Origin: Salvelinus alpinus
Taxonomy: Eukaryota; Chordata; Actinopteri; Salmoniformes; Salmonidae
Reading direction: 5' to 3'
DNA: 64,000 bases
Assembly (NCBI RefSeq): GCF_045679555.1
Contig: NC_092096.1
Span: 12,665,593-12,729,592 of the forward strand
Below the pieces are notes generated by a model that saw nothing but the letters and a program-made list of their open reading frames with translations, had not been told where the DNA came from and searched no databases. Shown in pieces: positions 23,313-35,854 of this stretch. The position numbers and the translations under genes are program-made. How positions within the stretch are numbered: the stretch's first letter is position 1; the number at the start of each line of letters is the position of its first letter.

Positions 23313-24520
23313 AGGGAGAAGGAGGTGTCTCTGGGATGGATGAGGCTAATATTTCAGGAGAGACAGAGGGAGAAGGGATCTCTCGGATGGATGAGGCTAA
23401 TATTTCAGCATAGACAGAAGGAGAAGGAGTCTCTGGGATGGATGAGGCTAATATTTCAGGAGAGACAGAGGGAGAAGGAGTCTCTGGGATGGATGAGGCT
23501 AATATTTCAGCAGAGACAGAAGGAGAAGGGGTATCTGGGATGGATGAGGCTAATATTTCAGGAGAGACAGAAGGAGAAGGGGTATCTGGGATGGATGAGG
23601 ATAATATTTCAGGAGAGACAAGGAGAAGGGGTATCTGGGATGGATGAGGCTAATATTTCAGGAGAGACAGAAGGAGAAGGGGTCTCTGGGATGGATGAGG
23701 CTAATATTTCAGCAGAGACAGAGGGAGAAGTAGTCTCTGGGATGGATGAGGCTAATATTTCAGGAGAGACAGAGGGAGAAGGAGTCTCTGGGATGGATGA
23801 GGATAATATTTCAGGAGAGACAGAGGGAGAAGGAGTCTCTGGGATGGATGAGGCTAATATTTCAGGAGAGACAGAAGGAGAAGGAGTCTCTGGGATGGAT
23901 GAGGCTAATATTTCAGGAGAGAAGGAGGAGTCTCTGGGATGGATGAGGCTAATATTTCAGGAGAGAAGGAGAAGGGGTATCTGGGATGGATGAGGCTAAT
24001 ATTTCAGCAGAGACAGAGGGAGAAGGAGTCTCTGGGATGGATGAGGCTAATATTTCAGGAGAGAAGGAGGAGTCTCTGGGATGGATGAGGCTAATATTTC
24101 AGGAGAGAAGGAGAAGGGGTATCTGGGATGGATGAGGCTAATATTTCAGCAGAGACAGAGGGAGAAGGAGTCTCTGGGATGGATGAGGCTAATATTTCAG
24201 GAGAGAAGGAGGAGTCTCTGGGATGGATGAGGCTAATATTTCAGGAGAGAAGGAGAAGGGGTATCTGGGATGGATGAGGCTAATATTTCAGCAGAGACAG
24301 AGGGAGAAGGAGTCTCTGGGATGGATGAGGCTAATATTTCAGGACAGAAGGAGAAGGGGTATCTGGGATGGATGAGGCTAATATTTCAGAGGAGACAGAA
24401 GGAGAAGGTGTCTCTGGGATGGATGAGGCTAATATTTCAGGAGAGACAGAGGGAGAAGGGGTATCTGGGATGGATGAGGCTAATATTTCAGGAGAGAAGG
24501 AGAAGGGGTATCTGGGATGA
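23313..24520. repeat. Minisatellite, 51-bp unit with shorter variants, about 26 copies
   Basis: Unit GGATGGATGAGGCTAATATT then TCAGGAGAGACAGAGGGAGA and AGGAGTCTCTG. Variants lose 9-12 bases in the GAGACAG part. From 23930 to 24300 a three-unit block (long, GAGGAGTC, GGGGTATC) repeats as a higher-order unit. Confidence 0.96.
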
Positions 24521-24922
24521 CCCCTGGATGAGTCTGAAGGGAGGTGTGTATCACCTTCTCATAAACTGTTCTAACTCACCACTCAGTCTGTTCCCACTGG
24601 AGGCTGCAGCAGTCAGTAATAATGCTCTAAGTTCAAGTACAAACACTCCGTGAAGAACTGCTCGGTCTCTGGTTCTCTCAACCACAAACATGATGATGAC
24701 TCCCACAGTTAGACAGAGGACGAGTGCAGTTTCGTATATGATTAAAAATGAATACTCTCTCCATGGTGCCCTCCTACACACGCACGGACACGCACGAGCA
24801 CGAATATACACACACACACACACACACCGACTAACGTCTTTAACAACACAGGTCACTGTTTTCATGAGGTTATTGATGTCATTCTGTAAAAAGTGTCAGT
24901 GAACTTCTCCAGGAAACCTGGC
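24521..24922. other. Intergenic stretch with a short CA run
   Basis: (AC)n at about 24810-24828. No gene recognised between two arrays. Confidence 0.4.
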
Positions 24923-25412
24923 AAGTAGTTTTCCTGGCGTGATGTCACCACCTTGGTCTGTGTTCACGGTTCCCAGTAGTTTTCCTGGTGTGATGTCACC
25001 ACCTTGGTCTGTGTTCACGGTTCCCAGTAGTTTTCCTGGCGTGATGTCACCACCTTGGTCTGTGTTCACGGTTCCCATTAGTTTTCCTGGTGTGATGTCA
25101 CCACCTTGGTCTGTGTTCACGGTTCCCAGTAGTTTTCCTGGTGTGATGTCACCACCTTGGTCTGTGTTCACGGTTCCCAGTAGTTTTCCTGGTGTGATGT
25201 CACCACCTTGGTCTGTGTTCAAGGTTCCCATTAGTTTTCCTGGTGTGATGTCACCACCTTGGTCTGTGTTCACGGTTCCCATTAGTTTTCCTGGTGTGAT
25301 GTCACCACCTTGGTCTGTGTTCACGGTTCCCATTAGTTTTCCTGGTGTGATGTCACCACCTTGGTCTATGTTCACGGTTCCCATTAGTTTTCCTGGTGTG
25401 ATGTCGCCACCT
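24923..25412. repeat. Minisatellite, 51-bp unit, about 10 copies
   Basis: Unit TTTTCCTGGTGTGATGTCAC then CACCTTGGTCTGTGTTCACG and GTTCCCAGTAG. GTGA-TG-TCAC is a small hairpin core. Long frames are open on both strands because 51 is a multiple of three. Confidence 0.96.
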
Positions 25413-25439
25413 AGTGGTCTTATGTATTATTAGCTTCTA

Positions 25440-25745
25440 ACCAGTACAGCAAGAGGAGGATGCAGTTTGGCATTTATTGTCATGAACCTTGCCCTAGAGG
25501 CAGCCTGCAGAGTGTTCACTAGCTGGCACAGCCACAAAGTCATAAAATATCCATTTTAACCTAAACTTAACCACACTGCTAACCCTAATGACTAATCCCA
25601 AACTTAAAAGAAGACCAAGAAGCAAATGTTTGTTTTCATGAACTTTTACAATATAGCCTATTTTGACTTTGCTGCTGGCCCATCTAATGAAAATCACGCA
25701 GTTCTGCCTCCAGGGCAAGATTAATGACAATAAACGTCAACCTGC
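25440..25745. mobile_element. Dispersed salmonid repeat
   Basis: Segments GTTCACTAGCTGGCACAGCC, TAACCACACTGCTAACCCTA and GGCCCATCTAATGAAAATCA are familiar from an abundant salmonid interspersed element. No coding capacity. Confidence 0.5.
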
Positions 25746-25785
25746 GAGGAGGATGGGTCTCCTCCCGTCTGAGGGAGAATCTCAA

Positions 25786-25868
25786 ATGCATACTCCTCGC
25801 GTCCTCTCTCTCCTCGCGTCCTCTCTCTCCTCGCGTCCTCTCTCTCCTCGCGTCCTCTCTCTCCTCGT
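25786..25868. repeat. Short tandem repeat, 17-bp unit, about 4-5 copies
   Basis: Unit CTCGCGTCCTCTCTCTC. Confidence 0.9.
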
Positions 25869-26185
25869 CTCCTTCTCAAAACACATTGGGAAAAAGGTCC
25901 TTCCCCTCTGATCTTCTCCTCCAATGGGTTTTGAGAAGGAGCCGAGGAGAAATTAAGTTTCTCCCTGACTCTTGTTCCTCTCAAGGTTTCTTCCTTCTAA
26001 GGAGATGTTTACTTGTCACTATACTGCTGCTTGCACAGGGATCAAGGCCGGCTTACGGTAAAAGCACTTGGTGACTGATGATATAGAAAGGGATTTATGG
26101 ATGGAATTTGATTTGTCCCAGAGGGCAATTGGTTTTGCAGCAGGTAAGGACGAGACATGTAAAAAAACATGTAAAATCCACATAG

Positions 26186-26650
26186 ATCACAATGATACAC
26201 CAGAACAACAACACAATGATAAACCATGACAACAGCACAATGATACACCATGACAACAACACAATGATACACCATGACAACAACACAATGATAAACAAAG
26301 ACAACAGCACAATGTTACACCATGACAACAACACAATGATACACCATGACAACAACACAATGATACACCATGACAACAACACAACGATACACCATGAAAA
26401 CAACACAATGATACACACTGACAACAACACAATGATTCACCATGACAACAACACCATGACAACAACACAATGATACACCATGACAACAACACAACAATAC
26501 ACCATGACAACAACACAACAATACACCATGACAACAACACAATGACACAAAATGGAAACAACACAATGACAACAACACCATTATACACACTGACAACAAC
26601 ACAATGACGCACAAATATAACGACAACAACACAATGATACACAATGACAA
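26186..26650. repeat. Minisatellite, 24-bp unit, about 19 copies
   Basis: Unit ACAACAACACAATGATACACCATG with variants. Purine/adenine-rich on the plus strand. Confidence 0.94.
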
Positions 26651-26654
26651 CACA

Positions 26655-26755
26655 TAACCGGATAGAAACCAACATCACATAACCAGATAAAAACCATCAC
26701 ATAACCAGATAAAAACCATCACATAACCAGATAAAAACCATCACATAACCAGATT
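26655..26755. repeat. Short tandem repeat, 22-bp unit, about 4 copies
   Basis: Unit CACATAACCAGATAAAAACC plus AT. Confidence 0.93.
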
Positions 26756-26768
26756 GTTCAACTCATTA

Positions 26769-27010
26769 CCTGGCTAGCTCAGTGGGTGGAGCCTGATCTC
26801 TTAATCTCAGTGTCGTTGGTTCAAGCCCCCCGTTGGATGATCATTTCCTTTGGGGGTGGCAGGGAACCTAGAGGTTAGAGAAGCGGACCAGTAACGTTCG
26901 AATTCTGCTCGGAAGTGGGCCAGGAACTGAAGAGTTGCAAGTATCAATAACCTAGATGCAATCACCTGCCGTTGTGCCTTTGAGCAAGGCAATTAACCCC
27001 TGAAATGCTC
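26769..27010 (+). mobile_element. tRNA(Lys)-like SINE head fused to a second SINE body
   Basis: At 26769-26841 CCTGGCTAGCTCAGTGGGTG, TCTCTTAATCTCAG and GGTTCAAGCCCCCCGTTGG match tRNA(Lys) with a CTT anticodon, but one base is missing in the anticodon arm and pairing is imperfect, so it is a SINE head and not a tRNA gene. A second tRNA-like segment CTAGAGGTTAGAGAAGCGGA follows, and the body ends GAGCAAGGCAATTAACCCCT. The 33-bp array starts at its 3' end. Confidence 0.65.
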
Positions 27011-27014
27011 AACG

Positions 27015-30000
27015 GATGCAGTAGTACGGCTGCCCTCTGCTCCAATCTCTCCGATCTCTGTATATACAGGGCTGCCCTCTGTTCCAATCTCTGTATATAC
27101 AGGGCTGCCCTCTGCTCCAATCTCTGTATATACAGGGCTGCCTACTGTTCCAATCTCTGTATATACAGGGCTGCCCTCTGCTCCAACCTCTGTATATACA
27201 GGGCTGCCCTCTGCTCCAATCTCTGTATATACAGGGCTGCCTACTGTTCCAATCTCTGTATATACAGGGCTGCCCTCTGTTCCAACCTCTGTATATACAG
27301 GGCTGCCCTCTGTTCCAATCTCTGTATATACAGGGCTGCCCTCTGTTCCAATCTCTGTATATACAGGGCTGCCCTCTGTTCCAACCTCTGTATATACAGG
27401 GCTGCCCTCTGTTCCAATCTCTCCAATCTCTGTATATACAGGGCTGCCCTCTGTTCCAATCTCTCCAATCTCTGTATATACAGGGCTGCCCTCTGCTCCA
27501 ATCTCTGTATATACAGGGCTGCCCTCTGTTCCAACCTCTGTATATACAGGGCTGCCCTCTGTTCCAATCTCTGTATATACAGGGCTGCCCTCTGTTCCAA
27601 TCTCTGTATATACAGGGCTGCCTACTGTTCCAATCTCTGTATATACAGGGCTGCCCTCTGTTCCAATCTCTGTATATACAGGGCTGCCTACTGTTCCAAT
27701 CTCTGTATATACAGGGCTGCCCTCTGTTCCAACCTCTGTATATACAGGGCTGCCCTCTGTTCCAATCTCTGTATATACAGGGCTGCCCTCTGTTCCAACC
27801 TCTGTATATACAGGGCTGCCCTCTGTTCCAATCTCTGTATATACAGGGCTGCCCTCTGCTCCAATCTCTGTATATACAGGGCTGCCCTCTGTTCCAATCT
27901 CTGTATATACAGGGCTGCCCTCTGTTCCAACCTCTGTATATACAGGGCTGCCCTCTGTTCCAATCACTGTATATACAGGGCTGCCCTCTGTTCCAACCTC
28001 TGTATATATAGGGCTGCCCTCTGCTCCAATCTCTGTATATACAGGGCTGCCCTCTGTTCCAATCTCTCCAACCTCTGTATATACAGGGCTGCCCTCTGTT
28101 CCAACCTCTGTATATACAGGGCTGCCCTCTGTTCCAACCTCTGTATATACAGGGCTGTCCTCTGTTCCAATCTCTGTATATACAGGGCTGCCCTCTGTTC
28201 CAATCTCTCCAATCTCTGTATATACAGGGCTGCCCTCTGCTCCAACCTCTGTATATACAGGGCTGCCCTCTGTTCCAATCTCTGTATATACAGGGCTGCC
28301 CTCTGTTCCAACCTCTGTATATACAGGGCTGCCCTCTGTTCCAATCTCTCCAATCTCTGTATATACAGGGCTGCCCTCTGTTCCAATCTCTGTATATACA
28401 GGGCTGCCCTCTGTTCCAACCTCTGTATATACAGGGCTGCCCTCTGTTCCAATCACTGTATATACAGGGCTGCCCTCTGTTCCAACCTCTGTATATATAG
28501 GGCTGCCCTCTGCTCCAATCTCTGTATATACAGGGCTGCCCTCTGTTCCAATCTCTCCAACCTCTGTATATACAGGGCTGCCCTCTGTTCCAACCTCTGT
28601 ATATACAGGGCTGCCCTCTGTTCCAACCTCTGTATATACAGGGCTGTCCTCTGTTCCAATCTCTGTATATACAGGGCTGCCCTCTGTTCCAATCTCTCCA
28701 ATCTCTGTATATACAGGGCTGCCCTCTGCTCCAACCTCTGTATATACAGGGCTGCCCTCTGTTCCAATCTCTGTATATACAGGGCTGCCCTCTGTTCCAA
28801 CCTCTGTATATACAGGGCTGCCCTCTGTTCCAATCTCTCCAATCTCTGTATATACAGGGCTGCCCTCTGCTCCAACCTCTGTATATACAGGGCTGCCCTC
28901 TGCTCCAACCTCTGTATATACAGGGCTGCCCTCTGCTCCAATCTCTGTATATACAGGGCTGTCTTCTGTTCCAACCTCTGTATATACAGGGCTGCCCTCT
29001 GTTCCAATCTCTGTATATACAGGGCTGCCCTCTGCTCCAATCTCTGTATATACAGGGCTGCCCTCTGTTCCAATCTCTCCAATCTCTGTATATACAGGGC
29101 TGCCCTCTGTTCCAATCTCTCCAATCTCTGTATATACAGGGCTGCCCTCTGCTCCAATCTCTGTATATACAGGGCTGCCCTCTGCTCCAATCTCTCCAAT
29201 CTCGCTATATACAGGGCTGCCCTCTGCTCCAATCTCTCCAACCTCTGTATATACAGGGCTGCCCTCTGCTCCAATCTCTCCAACCTCTGTATATACAGGG
29301 CTGCCCTCTGCTCCAATCTCTGTATATACAGGGCTGCCCTCTGTTCCAACCTCTGTATATACAGGGCTGCCCTCTGCTCCAATCTCTGTATATACAGGGC
29401 TGCCCTCTGTTCCAATCTCTGTATATACAGGGCTGCCCTCTGTTCCAACCTCTGTATATACAGGGCTGCCCTCTGCTCCAATCTCTCCAACCTCTGTATA
29501 TACAGGGCTGCCCTCTGCTCCAATCTCTCCAATCTCTGTATATACAGGGCTGCCCTCTGTTCCAATCTCTGTATATACAGGGCTGCCCTCTGTTCCAATC
29601 TCTGTATATACAGGGCTGCCCTCTGTTCCAACCTCTGTATATACAGGGCTGCCCTCTGCTCCAATCTCTGTATATACAGGGCTGCCCTCTGTTCCAACCT
29701 CTGTATATACAGGGCTGCCCTCTGTTCCAATCTCTGTATATACAGGGCTGCCCTCTGCTCCAATCTCTGTATATAAAGGGCTGCCCTCTGCTCCAATCTC
29801 TCCAACCTCTGTATATACAGGGCTGCCCTCTGCTCCAATCTCTGTATATACAGGGCTGCCCTCTGTTCCAACCTCTGTATATACAGGGCTGCCCTCTGTT
29901 CCAACCTCTGTATATACAGGGCTGCCCTCTGTTCCAATCTCTGTATATACAGGGCTGCCCTCTGTTCCAATCTCTGTATATACAGGGCTGCCCTCTGTTC

Positions 30001-30292
30001 CAATCTCTGTATATACAGGGCTGCCCTCTGCTCCAATCTCTCCAACCTCTGTATATACAGGGCTGCCCTCTGTTCCAACCTCTGTATATACAGGGCTGCC
30101 CTCTGCTCCAATCTCTGTATATACAGGGCTGCCCTCTGCTCCAACCTCTGTATATACAGGGCTGCCCTCTGTTCCAATCTCTGTATATACAGGGCTGCCC
30201 TCTGTTCCAACCTCTGTATATACAGGGCTGCCCTCTGTTCCAATCTCTCCGATCTCTGTATATACAGGGCTGCCCTCTGTTCCAATCTCTTT
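27015..30292. repeat. Minisatellite, 33-bp unit (with 42-bp variants), about 95 copies, 3.3 kb
   Basis: Unit GCTGCCCTCTGTTCCAATCT then CTGTATATACAGG. The 42-bp variant has an extra CTCCAATCT. Each unit has the perfect palindrome TGTATATACA. Marker variants recur at a spacing of 489 bp between 27961 and 28650, showing a block duplication. Both unit lengths are multiples of three, so frames of about 1100 and 920 codons stay open on opposite strands; these are not genes. Confidence 0.98.
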
Positions 30293-30461
30293 ATACAAAA
30301 AAAAATTGCTCTACCTGTTTTGCATGTTATTTTGTCATTAATACGTGTCACATATCAGTTTGCAAAAAAAAGATAATTGAGGTAATGAAGCCGCATACAA
30401 ACATGGTGTCTTCTTGTTTTCTTGGCAGCTCCAAAACGCAGGTGTTTCAGCTCAGTGCTTT

Positions 30462-30765
30462 CTGCCTAGCCCAGGACCTCCACATCCGCCATCTTCACCT
30501 GTGGGATCATCTGAGACCAGCCACCTGGATAGCTGATGAAAATGAGGAGTATTTATGTCTGTAAGAAAGCCCTTTTGTGGGGAAAAACTCATTCTGATTG
30601 GCTGGGCCTGGCTCCCCAGCTGTGCCCCCTGCCCAGTCATGTGAAATCCATAGATTAGGGCCTAATGAATTCATTTCAATTGACTGATTTCCTTATATGA
30701 ACTGTAACTCAGTAAAATAGTTGAAATTGTTGCATGTTGTATTTCTACTTTAGTTCAGTATATAC
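30462..30765 (+). mobile_element. Tc1-like element remnant (3' part)
   Basis: Has AGCCCAGGACCTCCACATCC and GATCATCTGAGACCAGCCAC from a transposase DNA-binding region, then directly the 3' non-coding end AGTCATGTGAAATCCATAGA and TATGAACTGTAACTCAGTAA. The interior is deleted. A related deletion copy is at 43160-43795. Confidence 0.7.
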
Positions 30766-31561
30766 ATATAAAACATGTAAGGATCATGTAACATGTTATG
30801 TTTCTTACTACATAATGGACGTTGAAGTCAGATTTATTTTTCAAATTATGTAAATTGCCTTTTTTTCTGTTTGTAATTTAATTTTTAATTTTTGTTTCTT
30901 GTTTGGTTTATGATATTTAAAAAGAAGAAGACATCATGATATTATTACTAACCAATAGATATTCTTGACTTATTGTTTCGTTGATTTTATTTAATATTAG
31001 ATCAGTTGTTTCTCAATGTACCATCTGGCTTCTAAGAGTGAAGAGAAACCAATGATAAATGATAACCAGTTATTTATGCACTACTTTACCTCCCAAAAAT
31101 TAAAAGAAATCATTTAACTGAAATATTATTTAGTCGTTATCTTTCTTAATTGGAGAAGAACATTTCTTTAAGCATTAGACAAAACATGGAGGACACTACC
31201 CAACTTCCCATTCTGTCTCATTGATCAAACAAATTATTTATAAAATCATTCAGTAGTCAGTTATTAAGAAGAGAATCAGGTCTACACTTTCATTCTTCCA
31301 CAAAGCAGCACAAAGATTGCATCACCCGATCCGGTCCGTACAAAAATAACTGAATAACTCAAGCTTAATACATCCTGTTGGACTGGTTGGTTCTGATTCT
31401 GACGCATTGGGTTAAATGATGAAGACACAAGATTGTTTGTTTTTCACCTTGTTATCAATGCTTAGTTCACACAAAAAGTCAGAAACATTGTGATGTCATA
31501 GTACTACATGGCATCAAATCATTACAAAGCAGTAGGATTCAGCTGTGGAAGGAACTGTTTT
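30766..31561. other. AT-rich downstream region of the C1q gene
   Basis: Non-repetitive AT-rich sequence. Probably holds the 3' UTR of the C1q-domain gene; no clear polyadenylation signal can be assigned. Confidence 0.35.
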
Positions 31562-32200
31562 CTACGTGAAGAGCAGAAAGCCAGAGAAGGTGCTGTGGTG
31601 GTTCTTGTCATCAAAGACGTTAAATTCTGCCACCAGACGAGTGTAGACCTCATCTCCTGCATCCAACTGCAGTGTGACACCATTGGATCCACCGTCCTCG
31701 GAGTCTGAAACGTCATCGGTCACAGTCACCATTAGAAGTTCGTTTTTAAACAGCGACACTCTTCTCCCCTTGCTGGAGGTTGTAAAGGCAGTGTATGTGA
31801 AGTAGTAGACTCCATTAACCGGTGCTCTGAAGATACCCGTCACCGGACTGTAAGCCTCACCAATATTGTTGAAGACATGTTTGTAGACCAGGATGACATC
31901 ATCACTATTTGGTCCTTTGGATTCAGACAGCGAGGCTGAGAAGGCCACCTTCGGTCTCTCTCTGTTCTCTCTCTTCAGTTCCTCCACGCTGGCTGCCATC
32001 TCATTCAGTTTGGTGCTCTGTTGAGCCACAATGGCTCTCAGCTCCTGGAGTAGGACTCTCTGTTCCTCCACCTGGCTCTCGCTGGCCCTCAGTGTGGTTT
32101 CCATAAAGATTGGCTTCTTGGCATTGTCTGTAATGTGAAAAACCTGATGCTCAGAGAGACAGCTGCAGAGAACAAACAGCAGAACAACGAAGGTCCTCAT
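31562..32200 (-). CDS. Secreted C1q-domain protein (C1q/cerebellin-like, no collagen stalk)
   Basis: An intact 212-codon frame. Residues 1-16 form a signal peptide (hydrophobic FVVLLFVLCSCLS). Residues about 40-82 are heptad-rich and Q/E/L-rich, a probable coiled coil. Residues about 84-212 form a C1q (gC1q) domain. The C1q signature is visible as Y-x5-N-x4-Y-x6-F-x5-G-x-Y-x-F-x-Y around residues 106-136 (Y where F is usual at the first position), and the domain ends SGFLLF. Such proteins form secreted trimers and serve as lectin-like immune or synaptic factors; the exact role here is unknown. The whole frame is in one exon with no splice sites needed, which could mean a retrocopy or simply a single-exon coding region. 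It lies between RAB21 and TBC1D15 in the same orientation, and is not part of the mammalian order. Fish have very large C1q families, so no symbol is given. Confidence 0.88.
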   Translation of the reverse strand: MRTFVVLLFVLCSCLSEHQVFHITDNAKKPIFMETTLRASESQVEEQRVLLQELRAIVAQQSTKLNEMAASVEELKRENRERPKVAFSASLSESKGPNSDDVILVYKHVFNNIGEAYSPVTGIFRAPVNGVYYFTYTAFTTSSKGRRVSLFKNELLMVTVTDDVSDSEDGGSNGVTLQLDAGDEVYTRLVAEFNVFDDKNHHSTFSGFLLFT

Positions 32201-32250
32201 CTTTCAGATCAACTCTGGGATCCTTTGGTATCAAACACCTAAACTCAAGA

Positions 32251-32258
32251 ATTATATA
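32251..32258 (-). promoter_or_regulatory. TATA-like box of the C1q-domain gene
   Basis: On the minus strand TATATAAT lies about 50 bp upstream of the ATG at 32200. Transcription would then start near 32225 and give a very short leader. Spacing fits a core promoter, but the surrounding DNA is AT-rich, so chance is possible. Confidence 0.4.
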
Positions 32259-32732
32259 CAGATGAATAGTGAACCATTTACTCAGTCATTTATTGTTAAT
32301 ACTTAACTGTCCTTGGATAGGTGCCGATGTTGCGTGTTCTGGTGTTTAAGTTCAAAGTTTTTATTGATCCACTGGCAGACAGTAAACACTCTCTGAAATA
32401 CTTGGTGTGTTAACAGAATTCTTATATTAAGAGAATGAAACGAACATATGTCTTATAAAAAGATGTACGATGTAGAGTGCAAAAAGTCAGTTACAGACAT
32501 GCAGTACTTTGGCAACTAAGAAAGTATTTTTTCTAAACCTCCCTCTTTGGGCTGATTGTGTCCATATATAGGTCATACATGCTTAATCTGTGAGCAGAAT
32601 TACTTTACCTCAATTAACCATCAAATCCCTAGTTTAAAAGCAACTGTTTTTTTAAATACATTTCTCAACATTTCCCCCAACGTGGGCCAGCCCCCTAGCA
32701 GTTATAGCCAATGAGCGTCAGCCTCTCGCACG
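32259..32732. other. Upstream region of the C1q gene
   Basis: AT-rich sequence between the TATA-like box and the transposon cluster. No other gene is seen. Confidence 0.35.
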
Positions 32733-33045
32733 TTTCTTGTTAACAAACTATAGTTTTGGCAAGTCGGTTAGGACATCTACTTTGTGCATGACAAAAGTAA
32801 TTTTTCCAACAATTGTTTACAGACAGATTATTTAACTTATAATTCACCGTATCACAATTCCGGTGGGTCAGAAGTTTACATACACTAAGTTGACTGTGCC
32901 TTTAAACAGCTTGGAAAATTCCAGAAAATTATGTCATGACATTAGAAGCTTCTGATTGACATCATTTAAGTCAATTGGAGGTGTACCTGTGGATGTATTT
33001 CAAGGCCGACCTTCAAACTCAGTGCCTCTTTGCTTGACATCGTGG

Positions 33046-34052
<1,007 letters not shown>

Positions 34053-34231
34053 ATTGAGTGTGTGTAAACTTCTGACCCACTGGGAATGTGATGAAATAAA
34101 AGCTGAAATAAATAATTCTCTCTACTATTATTCTGACATTTCACATTCTTAAAATAAAGTGGTGATCCTAACACCTAAGACATGGAATTTTTACAAGGAT
34201 TAAATGTCAGGAATTGTGAAAAACTGAGTTT

Positions 34232-35659
34232 AACTTCTTATGGCTGCTGGGGCAGTATTGAGAAGCTTGGATGAAAGGTGCACAGAGGTGCCCATATTAA
34301 ACGGCCTGCTCCTTAGTCCCAGTTGCTAATATATGCATATTATTATTCATATTGGATAGAAAACACTCTGAAGTTTCTAAAACTGTTTGAATTATGTCTG
34401 TGAGTATAACAGAACTCATATGGCAGGCAAAAACCTGAGAAGTTCCACTTCCTGTTTGAATTGTTTCTGAGGTGTCAGATTTTCAACCATGCTCTCAATT
34501 GAAATGACAGTGAGATATAGATGAGTTTTCACTTCCTACGGCTTCCACTAGATGTCAATAGTCAACAGAACTTTTTCTGATGACTCTAATGTGAAGGGGG
34601 GCCGAAGGAGACAGGAATGAGTAATCACTTCCACGGGCTGATCACGCATTCACCATGCGCCTTCACATGAGTAGGACGTCTGTTCCACCGCTCTTCTGAA
34701 GTCAATCTAATTCTCCGGTTGGAACGTTATTCAAGATGTTAACAACATTCTAAAGATTGATTCAGTACATCGTTTGACATGTTTCTACTGACTGTTACAG
34801 AACTTTTGGACATTTCGTCACGTTATAGTGGAGGCGCTTTCTGACTTTAGAATTGTTTACCGAAGGCGCGAACCAAAGTAGCTAATTGGACATAAATAAC
34901 GGACATTATTGAACAAATCAAGCATTTATTGTGGACCTGGGATTCCTAGGACTGCATTCTGATGAAGTTCATCAAAGGTTTAGGAAACATTTATCATGTA
35001 TTTTCTGGTTTCTGTTGAGTCCAACATGGCGGCTAATTTGGCTATTGTTCTGAGCTCCGTCTCAGATTATTGCATGATTTGCTTTTTCCGTAAAGTTTTT
35101 TTGAAATCTGACACAGCGGTTGCATTAAGGAGAGGTATATCTATAATTCCATGTGTATAACTTGTATTATCATCTATATTTATGATGAGTATTTCTGTTG
35201 AAACGATGTGGCTATGCACCATCACTGGATGTTTTTGGAACTAGTGAATCTAACGCGCCAATGTTATAAATATGAACTTTATCAAACAAAACATGCATGT
35301 ATTGTGTAACATGAAGTCCTATGAGTGTCATCTGATGAAGATAATCAAAGGTTAGTGATTAATTTGATCTCTATTTCCACTTTATCTGACTGCTATCTTT
35401 CGCTGGATAAATGGCTGTGCCTGTTTGTGGTTTGATGGTCACCTAACATAATCGTTTGTAGTGCTTTCGCTGAAAAGCATATTTGAAATCGGACACTTTG
35501 GTGGGATTAACAACAAGAATACCTTTAAAATGATATAAGACACATGTATGTTTGAGGAATTTTAATTATGAGATTTCTGTTTTTTGAATTTGGCGCCCTG
35601 CACTTTATCTGGCTGCTGTCATATCGATCCCGGTAGCGGGATGCAGCCATAATAAGTTT
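34232..35659. mobile_element. Non-autonomous DNA element with TTAA-type duplication, nested in the Sleeping Beauty relic
   Basis: Left edge CTTCTTATGGCTGCTGGGGC and right edge, as complement, ACTTATTATGGCTGCATCCC are inverted. TTAA stands on both sides (34229-34232 and 35658-35661), embedded in the host element's AGTTTAA. No transposase is seen in 1.4 kb. TTAA targets are typical of piggyBac-type elements; that class assignment is inference. Confidence 0.7.
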
Positions 35660-35854
35660 AAATATATTTGGTTAAGGTGTATGTAAACTTCCGACTTCAA
35701 CTGTATGTGACGTAGTATGCCATTTCCGGGGACCACTTTTGGCTTGTGAGTGCTACTTTCAGAACCTCTGGCTAAAAAGTATACAAAAGTACCGGAGTAT
35801 CTCTTTAAGGTGATGATTAATGTCATCATAGACATGATGTCCTGGCTTCAGACT

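Noticed and set aside
25575-25600. Telomere-like CTAACCCTAA motif
   Set aside because: Only one or two units within a dispersed repeat; not an interstitial telomere.
26769-26841. Functional tRNA(Lys) gene
   Set aside because: One base missing in the anticodon arm, imperfect stem pairing, and it continues into a SINE body.
27015-30292. CRISPR-like array (33-bp repeat)
   Set aside because: Units are directly adjacent without unique spacers, and the context is vertebrate. The same holds for all other arrays here.
26993-30298. Open frame of about 1100 codons on the minus strand, with one of about 920 codons on the plus strand
   Set aside because: Both lie wholly in the 33/42-bp array. Unit lengths are multiples of three, several frames on both strands are open at once, variation follows DNA units and not codon positions, and no domain is recognisable.
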